The translations under genes were made by a program, and so were the position numbers. The notes beneath the pieces were generated by a model. It did no database searches and was not told the origin of the DNA. It worked only from the letters and a program-made list of their open reading frames with translations. Positions 27,263-45,397 of a stretch of DNA of 64,000 nucleotides are shown here, piece by piece (position 1 is the stretch's first letter; the number at the start of each line of letters is the position of its first letter). The stretch comes from Litomosoides sigmodontis (taxonomy: Eukaryota; Nematoda; Chromadorea; Rhabditida; Onchocercidae): NCBI GenBank assembly GCA_963070105.1, contig OY718804.1:9578317-9642316 (forward strand), read 5' to 3'.

Positions 27263-30200
27263 ATGCGTGCTTTATTTGTAGCAGAAAAAAACGACGCAGC
27301 CAAGAGCATTGCAGCAATTTTATCACGTGGTACCTCCACACGACGTGATGGACGTAGTCGTTTTAATAAAATTTACCAGTTTGTTGCAGATGTTGGACGT
27401 AAGTTATTTTTTATTGTTCAATGTAAAGCTTTTGTTCCTTACATGCCATGTTTGATGATGGAATATTTTCTTAAAAAAATATAAGTCTGTAAGTTTTGGT
27501 TATTCTTATTTTAACGCGCGATCACATAGCGGTTACATTTCAAATTTCATAATCAGATTATCTCCTCACTTCTTAAGATTAACAGATTACATAAGAAACA
27601 TATATCTTTCAAAACTTTTCTGAAGAAATAAATAAACAAAACCAAAAAAAAGCGAAGTTTATGTAAAATATACAAACAATTTAGAAAACACGGGTTGTCA
27701 TATTGCAATGACAAGTGTCTCCGGTCACTTGCTTCAGCATGAATTCCCAGCATCTTTCAAAAATTGGATTGAGACTCCAATCAAGATGTTATTCGATGTA
27801 AATGTGCAGAAAAATACCATTCCGGGAATGGAAGATGTTAGGACTACATTAATCGAAGAAATACGGAAATCTGATGTAAATTTATAACACATTTCTATAT
27901 ATAAACATTTACTATGATGATTGTTTTTACTTCTTGAAACTAATTTTTAATCCTGATTCTGTCTAAAATATCTGGTCGATTGATGATAGGGAAGTCTAAG
28001 AGACAATTACTTGAAAATGTAGAAATAATTAACTGTAAATCGCTGGCATCGCATTCAACAGTTCCGCGTTGTGATCCACGTACTGTTCACTTAGTAAATA
28101 ATTTGGAATTGCAAACATCGATTACATTTATTCCAACTAACTCGTAGTATAATAACACCGTACTACCGGTCTTTCCAGGAATACCATCTCCTTAGTGGAG
28201 CGTATTTGTGTTTATATACAAATGCGGTTTTACTGTACGTTGGTTAGAGGTTGGTATAATAAAATAGTGCTTACGATGACTGTAAATGTGAACTTGAACT
28301 GCAAATAACTGTAAACGTGAACTTAAATGTAAATGTGAACTTGAAAATATTGCGTAACTGTTATCTTGGATATCAAAATATTTTATGTTAATTGCTTATA
28401 TCGCTGCAGTTGCTTGTGATATGGACCGATTGTGATCGGGAAGGTGAAGCCATTGGAGCTGAAGTGGTATCTGTTTGTACTCAGGTTAACCGTAACGTAG
28501 ATGTCTATCGAGCTCGATTTTCTGAAATCACAAGTACAGCTGTTAATCATGCACTGAATAATTTGGTTAGGTTGGATCAGCGATTAGTGGATGCTGTTGA
28601 ATGTCGGTTCGTTGTTTTCGATTTCTTTGATATATGAATTTTCGTTGGTAACTGTACTGATTCATTCTTCCTTGTGACATGCTAGGATTTGTATGTACGT
28701 TTTGATTCCTTTCAGTTCAGAATTGGATTTACGAATTGGTGCAGCATTTACGCGGCTTCAGACACTTCATTTAAGGTCTCTTTTTTCAATTGCATTTGAA
28801 GGCTACTATTTGTGGTATCTGTGTTTAATTACTATAATTTTAGTAAATTCTAGGAATAATTTTGCGAGCATATTTCGGGATAAGAGTATCGTCAGTTATG
28901 GATCATGTCAATTTCCAACATTAGGATTCATCGTGGAGCGTTACCAAGCTATCAAAGAGTTCATTTCGGAAACATTTTGGAAGATTTCAATGAAGCATGA
29001 GCGCGAAAACATTATGGTTGAGTTTGTCTGGGATCGTCAAAGACTTTTTGATCGTGACATTGTTCAGGCAAGCGAAAAAATTTCAGCGCTTTGTATGTAA
29101 GCAATGAAAAATCGTTTTTTTTCCAGTAATTTTGTCTTATTGATTTTTTTGGAATATAAGAATTGGAACCCATTCACATAGCTCAATGATATATGATGTT
29201 TAGGTGCTCCTAGACGATTGTGAAGAGGCAGGAGAAGCCCGAATTTTATCTGTAGTAAGGAAGCCGAAGAATAAATGGAGGCCTGTCGCACTTGACACTG
29301 TTGAACTTGAGAAATCAGCTGTTCGAAGGTTAAAATTAAGCGCCAAAGAGACAATGGTTGTGGCCGAACGGTTATATAATAAGGGTATGAAATTCTCTGT
29401 TCTCTAAAATTTTCTTAATTGATTTCTTAAATTTTTTGAAGGTTGTCTTGCATTTTTATCTGTTCAAGCTTTTTTTACAGGTTATATATCATATCCACGT
29501 ACAGAAACGAATAAGTTTCCAAAAAATATTAATTTGAACATGTACGTACAACAACAAACAGTAAGCGGAGAATGGGGAGACTTTGCACAAGAGGTTAATT
29601 TTCCAAATTTCAAGATGATTGAGTCCCAAGAGTTTAAGGAAAAGGTACTATGCTAAGATTCTTGCTTTATTGATCACCTGATACATATGGAGATGATTCT
29701 AATCAATGTTATCCATGGCTTGTTAAACATCACTACACTGTTACACATATTGCCACTTTCTGAACGTCATTCTTTGCAAGTCTGACTTTCATTGTATAAA
29801 AATCCATGTATGTAATGTGTACTATGTTTTAAGGAAAAATATTGAAACTAGTAAAAGTTTCAGTTCTAATTGAAAAGATTTTTTTAGATTGTCGCACGTG
29901 GTCCGAATCCGAGAAATGGTGCAAAAACCGATGAAGCACATCCTCCGATTCATCCATTAAAATTTGCTACAGCAAATGAATTGATCGGACTGGAATGGTC
30001 ACTATATGAATTTATCGTGCGACATTTTCTTGCTTGCCTTTCTGTCGATGCAAAGGGACAAGAGACTAAAGTTCAGGTAAACTGGTTATGGTTGTTATAT
30101 ATACAGTTCAGCTTTATCCTAAGATAGTTTGGAGTATCTTAAGTTTTCTTTTCAATTCAGGTTCGTGTGGGCAATGAAAACTTTACGGCATCAGGACTTA

Positions 30201-32009
30201 TAGTTGAAGATTATGGTTATCTGAATGTTTATAAGTATGACAAGTGGGGTGATAAAATTTTACCCTCTTATAATGAAAATGAATTGATTACCGGCTATCA
30301 GTTGCAAATAACAGAAGGACAAACACAGCCGCCACAGTTGCTCAATGAAGGTACTACTGCATGTGTCTTGATGCATTTCTATTGCTTGGATGATTTGACT
30401 TAAAAAAATCTGAGATTTGGGTTTAATTAAAATTAAATGTTCATCAAATATGAATTTTACAAAAAGTAGAAATTTTTTAACCACTCTTAATTAGTTAACA
30501 ATTTTATTACAGCTGATTTGATTGCATTAATGGACAAATACGGTATTGGGACAGATGCAACGCATGCGGAGCATATTGAAACAATTAAAACACGTCAATA
30601 CGCGGCATTGAATAATGATGGGAGATTTGTTCCGGGGTATATCGGATTAGCACTTGTTAATGGATACGATCGGATGGGTTATGCTATGAGCAAACCTCAT
30701 ATGCGTGCTAACCTGGAGTCACAGTTGAAACTTATTTGTCTTGGAGAAAGGTTAAATTTTTTCCTTTTTTTATTTCCATTTCCAATTTGCATTCTTTTTT
30801 GATCGCTTAAAGTTTAATAGTTTTCGAAAGATTTGTTTGAAGGTTATATATTTTTGTTTACAATCACTATACATCTTAAAATTTTTTATTTCAAAATTGA
30901 CAATACTGGAATATTTTGATTGAACCAAAATAGAGAAATGTTATTGTATTCTCCTTCCGTATTTGAAATTTCAAACGGTAGGGAAAATCTTTCAGGAATA
31001 AGGACGATGTGTTAAAGGAGCAGATCGCTCGATATCGGGCAATATTTGAACAAGCCGAGGATAAGGTCCATATGTTATCAAATGCCTTGCATGAGTATTT
31101 GAATCAGCGTGAAAATCTCCCTAGAACAATGATACCGGAAAATCAGACGAGAGAAAACTTTTTGCCACCGAATGATATACGTGTTGGTCATGCTTCTTTA
31201 ACAGTAAGAAATAGTAATTCCACAAGGCGCGGTAGAAATGGTAAATCAAGAAGCCTTGGTGCGAGCAGATCGAGTTCAAGAGCGGTTACTAATGCAGAAC
31301 AATTGGCGACGGCTAATGCTAGTGACATTGAACTTCTTTCATGTATCTTTTTATTTCACTTACATCCTGGAAATTTCATATTGTTAACAATTGAAAGCAC
31401 TGAATTTTGATTCTTGCTACATTAAGCTGATTTAGCACGATAGGTTGTGCTTTTAAACAAATTTTTTACAATGTGCTTTAAATTGTAAAGACTGGTGGAA
31501 TATTCAGAAACTCTATTTAGCCCTTTCTATACTGCATTCGAACAGCGGAACACGAAGTCGAACAAGGGCAACCAGCAACGCAGGTGGTGGTCGTGGTAGA
31601 GGTCGGGCTAGAAATGTGCAGGGGCGACAATGTTCTTGTGGGCAAGCAGCGAAACGCCTGATTGTTAAAAAGGAGGTGATTTAGACATTTTGTTACGGAA
31701 TTCAATAAAACATGACAAGCGGACCAGTGCTTTAAACGAACTAGTTTCTGTTATCAACAGGTTAAGACAAATTCTGAAATGGCAAGGTATTCCAGTTTTA
31801 GGATAACATTTCTAACTGTGGTGTTTTTTTTAGTGTAAAGTGATAAAGGCAAAAAAATATCAATTAAACATACCGATGCATGAGTATTTAGTTATTTTTA
31901 GGGTCCAAACCATGGTCGCGCCTTTTGGACATGTCCAAAAGATCGAAATGATCCTGAGAAGTGTAAATTTTTTGAATGGGATGGATCCAGGAATAATGAG
32001 CCGTCGTAG
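27263..32009 (+). CDS. top-3: DNA topoisomerase III alpha (type IA)
   Basis: Thirteen exons join in phase: 27263-27398, 27685-27875, 28410-28606, 28716-28775, 28854-29067, 29204-29384, 29481-29644, 29888-30076, 30161-30350, 30513-30750, 30996-31342, 31521-31675 and 31902-32009, giving about 789 residues. Topo III alpha works with BLM helicase and RMI1 to dissolve double Holliday junctions. Seen: Toprim start LFVAEKNDAAKSIA; acidic WTDCDREGEAIGAEV; RARFSEIT; LDLRIGAAFTRLQTL; SYGSCQFPTLGF; active-site Tyr in GYISYPRTETNKFP; DEAHPPIHP; and YGIGTDATHAEHIE. After a basic Ser/Arg/Gly-rich linker comes one C-terminal GRF zinc finger (CSCGQAAKRL ... GPNHGRAFWTCP ... KCKFFEW). The C4 zinc ribbon and second GRF of the human protein are not seen. 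Intron 5 must use donor CAG|GCAAGC, since this alone keeps the human spacing. The junction of exons 11-12 is the least certain. Confidence 0.95.
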
Positions 32010-33237
32010 GATTCCAGTTACTTGTTGCATAGTTTAAGCATTCAATGTGTGATTCCATCTGTATGATATCATTTTGAGCTGTTCATCCATTTTAATGTTT
32101 TTTGTTTTACTGTTTTTTATTCCCAGTGTTTAAATTTCTTGTTATTTTCGTTCGTGAAAAATGCGTTGAATTTACGCTATACTCATGAGAGTAAGCTTCT
32201 CGAACGCTAGGTGAATTTGTTCAGTGATTATTTATTTCGTAGACGAATTTGGTTAGGACGACATTTATTATCCACATTATATTTTCATTCTGAAGTGACA
32301 TAATATTGCATATTAGGATTCGTAAGATATTAAGCTGGTGATGGGCTAAGATTAAAACTGAAAACAACCATTTACGAGTATATGGCACAAAATGGTTTAA
32401 AAATGATGGCTATGATAGCGTAATTCCTCGAAAATTGTTTCAGTGTCCGCATGTATTAGCAATATGGTTTGCAGAGCTGCTCGGAAAAGTAACGACGAGA
32501 ACCGTTGGATTTCACACGATCTCACTTGCGATCAAACATCTTTCTACACATATGCATGAATTTCAGTGAATTTTTATTGGAAACGGTTTTTACAAGAGTG
32601 TAAGTTCGAAAAATCCTATCACTAAATTTGGGATGAGATTCAGTTAGGCTAAATTTTAAAGAAATGACATGATTACGGTTTTTTCCTCCATTTGTGTGTT
32701 TGCAGTTACAGGGTCTTGAATTCTTGGGTGCTTAGGAATTTCCGGCTGTTATTGATAAAGAAGGGCCAGTAGAAAAAGAGAAATGTATGTTGATATTTCT
32801 GCTCTGTACATCTTGTAAAGTCTATGTGCATTAAATACTGTTTTATGCAATAAAGTAAAGTTACCATGTTGTATTTTAGTACAGTTAAATATTTTACAAA
32901 CTGGAAATTTCAATTTCACAAGTTTTTCACGAAATAATCTAGGTTGAATCAAGCCGATGTTGAAGAATGGCGTTATTCAGATAATATGTATAACGGAAAA
33001 AATAAATAACTTTGGAATAGACAAATGTGTGCCAACAGATTTCTACGTGAAGCAGTGCATTTCATAAAATACAAGACTGTCAGTAGACCTATTTTTTTAC
33101 ATGCTTTTAAGATAAGACTTCACTCATTTTTCCAATTTCACTTTAAAGGATTTCATTACCTCATCATCCCTTTCATGGCAAAATAAGAATGTGCGGGTTA
33201 CGTTGCAATGTGCAAGTATGAAGGAATGATTAAAAAT
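32010..33237. other. Convergent 3' region between top-3 and citrate carrier
   Basis: The 3' flanks of two converging genes, AT-rich. No further exon or repeat is recognised. The minus-strand frame at 32749-32952 has no features. Confidence 0.5.
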
Positions 33238-35230
33238 TCATGCTGTTTTCCAAAATTTGTTGGCATATTCCATGATCGAGTCGTATAAAGTAAAAGTTAA
33301 TGCGACATCGAGACAAACGCGACATAACCGAGGTACAGTGCCCTTGTAAAATCTAAAATAATTGCACTGAAGTGAAAATCTGATCTTGTGCAGCAAGAAG
33401 GTCTAACCAAGAAAAGGTACAGTTATGGTTAAGATATGGTCAAAAGACCTACTTTAATAAAATGTAGAAATGCTGCCTTTGTGGTTCTACCCATTTAATA
33501 AATATGTCATTGAAAATTAGAATAACTGACCCACATATTTTTATAATTAGGAATGTTTCGAATTGCTACTTACGCGAAGAATCCCTCAGTTTTTAAAATT
33601 TGATAAGCGCAGTTGATTGTATTCTTGTATTTTTTAGCCTCTAAACCTTGCATCCGAGTTTTCACAACATCAATTGGAGTATTACCATACACAGAACATG
33701 CACCCGCAAATGCACCAAATAACGCTGTAACTGGTTTACTAACTGTCTTCGAACTATCTCCTCCGCGATACCTGCATATGTTTTGAATTTTGTTAGTAAT
33801 AAGTACGAACAATTCAAATTGAATAATTCATTGCTCATGAGAAATTTAAAACTAACTAAAAAATGATTGCAATGTAATAAAAGAGTTGTAAATATTACCA
33901 GTCTTTTAGAGTTTCCATTACAAAAAATCGGATCGCCTGGTTAGAGCTTTGTTTCGCCATTGTAGCTGTAACACCTTGATACAAACCCTATAAAAACATA
34001 TGTGTTTTTGGGATAACTATTTTGAGGATTAGGTCAGCATAACAGAAAATAATACAGCAATCAATTTACAAACCGTATCGCAAAAATGTATTTACTAACT
34101 CGAAAGCCTTCGGTTTGCAAGATTGTCTTCAAACCACCAAAAAAACCTTTAAATTTTGGGTTAGCCAACTGCTGATCGTGAATAAACTTCACTTTAATCG
34201 TTTCCATTGGTATAACAGCAAACATTGCTTCCGAAAGACCTACAAGCCTATGTACTTTCATTTTTCTAAAACTGAAAGCTGTTTTAATGCTTGTCTAGAC
34301 AGACACTAGCAAATTTTGCTAGTGTCTGTCTAAACAAGCATTAAGACACCATTACCACATTCACATAGATGTCATTTAAGATATAAAAACTTCATACCTG
34401 CACCAAAACCGCAAAAGAGTCTACGCATCGGTGTAAGATTACCATCTGAATCAACGGCGTATCCCTTCAAAGTCTCAAATGTTCCAAACCTGAAAATGTA
34501 GTACAATTCCACATTGTTACTACCAACACACATAGTGTGTGAGAGGCAACCAATTCACTTATACCTCAGCGCTGATTTTGGAATAGAACCATAGACTAAT
34601 ATGGATAACCCGCGATATAATCCTAAGAATCCGTTAGTTTGAATCGTTTTTCTGACACAATCTATTGGACCCTGAAATTGATTTATATGAAAATCTATCA
34701 AGTTTTGCATGGGGTTTTGGGAAGCATATGTGCTGTAAAATAATGTTAGATTGAGCAAAACAATTAAAAAACAACTAACTTTATAGATTGGATGTGCTGA
34801 ACGCTCATCTAATTGTAATTGAGTTTTAACATATTCCGTTGGAAATGTGATACATATTTCAATGCCACCGGTAAAACCACCAACAACAATGCCCTTTACT
34901 GATTTATTCGATGGTAAAAAACTGCGAAAGTCAGAAAATGATGAAAGCGCTTGACTGTTTTCTGCACTAAATAGGTGATAATATCTACATTACTTGCACA
35001 TAGCTTATAATTTTTCTTCTTTCTTTAATATTTGCTAATTTATATTACAAACAGCTATGTATTTAATCACAAAATAAAAATATTCCGCAAAACTTTCCCA
35101 CTTTTTATTAGTATGTGTAATTCGTGTGAATAAACTTCAACTTATCCAAAACAAGCACGAATTAGCAATAAATTGAAATTTAGATTTTAACTAACTATCT
35201 GGCAATATTGGCGCCATCGGTTGTGCTCAT
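33238..35230 (-). CDS. Mitochondrial tricarboxylate (citrate) carrier, SLC25A1 family
   Basis: Eight exons join in phase: 35230-35196, 34921-34780, 34671-34565, 34489-34398, 34239-34100, 33987-33899, 33771-33574 and 33352-33238, giving 305 residues, the usual length. The carrier exchanges mitochondrial citrate for malate or another tricarboxylate across the inner membrane and supplies cytosolic acetyl-CoA for lipid synthesis. Three mitochondrial-carrier repeats are seen. Their signatures are [12 protein letters not shown] in repeat 1, [13 protein letters not shown] in repeat 2 and [18 protein letters not shown] in repeat 3, with [16 protein letters not shown] and [17 protein letters not shown] following. 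These are specific to SLC25A1. The last exon is short and lies behind ATTTTAG. An upstream TTTCAG (about 35281-35276, read on the minus strand) suits SL trans-splicing. An intron carries a long palindrome (34284-34344). Confidence 0.96.
34284..34344. repeat. 61 bp near-perfect palindrome
   Basis: Left arm 34284-34313 and right arm 34315-34344 are 30 bases each, with 29 of 30 complementary around a single central T. It starts TTAATGCTTGTCTAGACAGA. It lies in the intron between the fourth and fifth coding exons of the citrate carrier. Confidence 0.95.
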
Positions 35231-35882
35231 TCTTACATCTGTTGCTCGTTTACTTTTACCAAAATTTTTGAGATCCTGAAATTGTAAGAAGTGTGTTATC
35301 AAGAAATATTTAATCAATTGAATTTAATAGAAAAAAATCACAGCTTTGACAAATGCCTGGAAACATAAATGATAATTTCGCCTATACGGTACTGATAAAA
35401 ATACCGTAAGAAGTGGTAAAAAAATGAATGTTAACAGCTGAAAATTTATCAAACGCTTGAATGGCTTTTTATCTTTCTTTCGTTGTTCAAAAACGATTGA
35501 CAAGAGGTGAGTTAGTGATGAAAGGAGGTTATTTATGAAGAGTAACACAAGAAATTACACCGTAACGAAAAGTTTAAGCATCCATTTCACAAGCTGACTT
35601 TGGCAGATGTGCTGAATGTGTAATGAGATAACAGTAATAATGTATGAAGTCAAAAAGCTTCTATCAAACTTTTAACCCTCAGTTCTCCATAAGGCATTTT
35701 TCACCTGTGAAAAAAGAAAAAGAGGGAAAGAATGGAAGAGCAGAAGAAACAAGTCAGCTAGCTATGAGATCATAATAATTTCTAAATTCTTCTAAATTAC
35801 GCAAATTTGAGTAATCACAAAATTAAAATATTCCGCAGTAATTAGTAGCCTCAAACAACTGATTCCTTAAACGTGCAAATTC

Positions 35883-35990
35883 GTTATAACAACGATTGCT
35901 TTTTTTTTTGATTTGTCAGTTTTTGGTTAGTAAATTAGTTATAACAACAATTGGTTTACTTTGATTTGTTAATTTTTGGTTAGTAAATTA
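35883..35990 (+). repeat. Direct tandem repeat, two copies of ~54 bp
   Basis: Copies start GTTATAACAACGATTG and GTTATAACAACAATTG and both end TTTTTGGTTAGTAAATTA. They differ in a poly-T tract and a few bases. Confidence 0.85.
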
Positions 35991-37728
35991 GCATTCACAG
36001 GCTTTTCAGCTCTCTAAACTCAAAATACATACCAAAATGGAACGGACAGCTGGGAAAGAAGTAAAAATCCACAAAGTGTACTATCCGTACATCACTGCTG
36101 GATTTACTCTAAAACTGAAATTTAAGTTCAAATAACTTCTAAACCACTTCGCTACAAGCTTTGATCAGTAAATCATTATCGCATTCCTGCTCCAAATATT
36201 CCTCAACTATTTCTCCATCTCTTCTTTCTTTCGCCCCTCTGCTTCTCTTTCTTTTCGCCTCTACGCTTTTGCATCACACTTTCTTCGAACCGATTTTTCC
36301 GTCCTTTTTTTTTTAAATTTGGAAAATGCGAAGAAACGGCAGGGAAGTCGACGGATGATCGGTGCTCCACCTCCTCAGCCTTCGAAAATCTCTTTATTTT
36401 GCCGCTTGCTTTTCTTTCCATTAGCAAGCGTTAATTGAAGTGAACTTTTGCGCGCCAAAATTTTTGCAGCAATTGAAAGCGATGATTGAAGTTAAAGTTC
36501 GAGTTGTTCGATCGAAGCTTACAGTTGCGGCGTTATCGTTCGTAATCGCTGCAACTATTTCACTCATTTCGGCTAATTAAGAAAAAGCCACCCTCCTCGC
36601 TCGGATAATCACAAAAAGGTCGGAAAACATTGCTGACAGTTTCATAATAAAATTATCCCTAACATCCTAACAAAAGTACTGTCATCGCGCACAAATGCAG
36701 CAGATGCAATGTAATGGCATCGTACTGTACTAGCAACATTGCTTTTAATCACTTCACGAACACGTCAAGGGGTTAATAATTACGATAGAAAAATAGAGAG
36801 TTTACTTTAAAAAAAAAAGAAATTTTCATCTTTGATATTAGTGGGCATATAAGTATTAGTGCTCTAATTGGCTGTGATTTAATTTAAAAAAATAACAATT
36901 TTAATTTAAATGCAATTTTCAAGTGTATTCTTTCACTTGTGTGTTTTCTTTGCAAGGCAACTTCACTTACTCACTTGTTTACTATCTTCTTGCTTTTTCA
37001 ACTCCTTCATTTGATTCAGTGTTGATGTGGGTGACGGATGAAAATGAATTCAAATGACACTTACTGCTATCGTCTTGCACTAACGACACGTATCAAGAAA
37101 ATAGGTGAAAAAAAAAAGTGAAATACAATATAGAAAATATTTGGAAAACAAACTAATTAAAAATAAATATATAGTATTGCGACTGAATTATTCACGTCAA
37201 ACACGTACAAAATTAAGATAAGGGAAAAATACAATGGAAAAATTGAGATGAAAGTTGAGTTGCCAAAAATCAGTAAGTTAAATGCATCTAACTCCAACTA
37301 AACGTAAGCGAAATTAAATTAAAATATTAAACATAGCTTCCAAGTGTTACATTTCTGTTGTGAACAATTGTAAAATTTTGAATTAAAATAATAGCCAAAA
37401 TTGTTTTTCGTTTTCGCTAATTTTAACTAAAATCAATTCGGACATATGCGAGCAAAGAAATGAATGAATAGGTAAGTAAGTGAGGGTGACGTTCTCATCA
37501 AGGAAATTTCTCTCTCACAAAAACTCTATCATTCCGGATGAGATTCTGGAAAACAATTCACTAACATTTTCGCGTTAATCTTTCAGTTAGTATGCCATGC
37601 CGAAATAATACAGTAATAAAACATTTTTTTTTTTGAAATAATAAATTTCACTACTTCATCGCTCATTCATTTCTCTCAAATTCACTTTTGCCGATCGCAA
37701 ATTGCAGTTAGCGCTACTTCTCTCTCTG

Positions 37729-37907
37729 TGTGTCTGTGTCTGTCTGTCTGTCTGTGTGTGTGTGTGTGTAGCAATAAACAGTACACATTATTATGAAGTT
37801 ATCCAACTTCATAACGATAAAGTTGTGCGTGTGCATATATGAATGTGCGTGCGTGTGTGTGTGTGTGCGTGTGTGTGTGTGTGTGCGTGTGTGCGTGTGC
37901 GTGTGTC
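37729..37907. repeat. GT/GTCT/GC-GT microsatellites
   Basis: Two interrupted alternating purine-pyrimidine tracts: TGTCTG/TG units at 37729-37769, and GTGCGTGTGTG units at about 37824-37907. A 10 bp hairpin lies between them. Confidence 0.9.
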
Positions 37908-38170
37908 CTTGAAAGTTATTGACTCGTCGATAGTTGATTGAGAAGTATTGATGACGGTGACGAGTTCTGCCTTACGTTTGCGCTAATTGTTGCCCTTGAC
38001 GTGATGGTTGTCGAGCTTTTCTAATAATGTTAAAATTGTCGTTTGAACAAGCAAGCGAAGGAACACAGTGGACGCATTCGTTTGTAGTACTGTTGCTGTC
38101 GTCGTATCAGTCAGTCCAAAATCTACCGGTTTTTTTTTGATCTGTCCGCATTTCATTCCACTTCACCTCT

Positions 38171-38202
38171 TCCTCCTCCTCCTCCTCCTCCTCCTCCTCC
38201 TC
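38171..38202. repeat. (CTC)n trinucleotide repeat
   Basis: About ten CCT/CTC units upstream of the four-transmembrane gene. Confidence 0.9.
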
Positions 38203-38619
38203 TGATTTCCACTCCTCCACCTCCTTTATTCATGTTGAGATGAGAACTGGTCATCGTCGTTATCATCATCATCAACATTCCTTCCATTTTCCCGTTTCAG
38301 TACTTCATTTTACACTATAAACTTTTCAGTTAAGATAAAAATTTGGCAGATGCTTCTTTTCAGATTTCCTTTTTTTTTCCTTCAACTGAAGAAAAAGATG
38401 GAAGAGAGAGAGAGGGAGGGAGAGAGAGGGAGTGAAGAGAACGAAAGGAAGGGAGAGGGTGAAGAGGACGAAAAGAAACAGACCACTTCTTTCTCTTTGT
38501 TTTTCTTCTTCTGTTAAGAAAAAAAATTATGGAATGAAATTAATTGATTGATTTGGTGATTTAATTTTAACCTAAAAGAAGTCTAAAAATGAATAATATT
38601 TCAAGAGAAGTGAAATTGG

Positions 38620-44270
<5,651 letters not shown>

Positions 44271-45397
44271 AAATAACTTTATAGAAGTGCATCCTAAATC
44301 ATTGCAAATTCTGATATAGAGAGAGAGAGAGGGGGGGGGGAGGGGAAAAAGAAATGAATGTACAAGTGACAAATTAAATTGTAAAATTTTCAGTTTCGTT
44401 GGAAATGAAGGAAGAAGAGGCTGTATTCCAACAGACATTTTGCTGGCTCACATATTTCATCTTTCACTCACGTAGCTAATTAGCCGATTAGGACTTTATT
44501 ATTCAGTCAAAATTTCACCACAAAATCGAGCAATTTATTGTCATTAATTTTATTTTATTTATGATAATTTTTTAAATTGCAGCTGAAATTATTAACTTTT
44601 CATAGATTATGAGATAGTTTGCATTTATTCTTTCTTATTGCTCTAAATTTTGTGTGAAAAATGCCGATTGTAAATTATGTCTTTTTTTGTATGTTTGTGT
44701 ATTTTAAAAATGAATTTGTGTAATTTAAGAGAATGAAAAGGTTCCTGTCTTGTCATTAACATTTCCACAAGTAAAGAACAGTAATGAAAGTTGAAATTAA
44801 TTCAACTATAGACAATCATTAAGTGGATGTGTGAGCTGTGAAATGAAACGATAAATGATGAAGGCGATAATGAGCAGTATTTCTTGATTATTATTACTAT
44901 TATCACTTTCATCCACTAATATCACCGTTGTGCCTATTGCTATTACTTCTACTGTTATCACTTATCATTAGTATAAATCAAACATTTTGAAAATTAGAAA
45001 GCATTCTTTTTGCTAAAATTAGCATAGTTTTCTAAATTATTTGCATAGTTTTAAGAGTTTTTTTTCGATGTGTAATATAAAGCACAATTTCATTTTGTCA
45101 GATTCCATTGATCATTTACATTCTAACATTGAGTGGTAGTCGCTACTATTATTCCTTTTGCTAATTGCGAACTAAGTAGAGTCTTTAAATTTAAGTCTGA
45201 AATGTCTTTAGACATCTTAGAGTGTAAAATAACGATTTCACAACTAAGCTTTCTAAATTGAAAATCATCCTAAAGTTACTCTTTTCGTTGCATTCAGCGT
45301 CACCTAGGCATTACTACCAGCAATGCCTAGGTGAAAAAAAAATTAAATATTAATAAAATTAAATAAATTAAATTAATTTCAATAAATTGAATTTGAT
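44271..45397. other. 3' flank of four-TM gene and 5' flank of PP1-like gene
   Basis: Contains an AG/G-rich run at about 44320-44345, a perfect 13 bp hairpin at 45300-45334, and otherwise AT-rich sequence without exons. Confidence 0.5.
45300..45334. repeat. Perfect hairpin, 13 bp stem, 9-base loop
   Basis: TCACCTAGGCATT (45300-45312) pairs with AATGCCTAGGTGA (45322-45334) around ACTACCAGC. It ends 63 bases before the phosphatase ATG and is followed by an A-run. It could be a 5' UTR or promoter structure. Confidence 0.9.

Larger units (their letters stand above)
35231..38619. other. Divergent intergenic region
   Basis: 3.4 kb between the citrate carrier and the four-transmembrane gene, which point away from each other. 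It holds a ~54 bp direct repeat (35883-35990), GT-rich microsatellites (37729-37769 and 37824-37907), a CTC run and an AG-rich run. There is a perfect 10 bp stem with 4-base loop at 37791-37814 (TTATGAAGTT...AACTTCATAA). No coding exon was supported. Confidence 0.5.

Noticed and set aside
36203..36427. Minus-strand Lys/Arg/Glu-rich 74-codon frame
   Set aside because: Arises from a CT-rich low-complexity stretch; no homology or gene structure.
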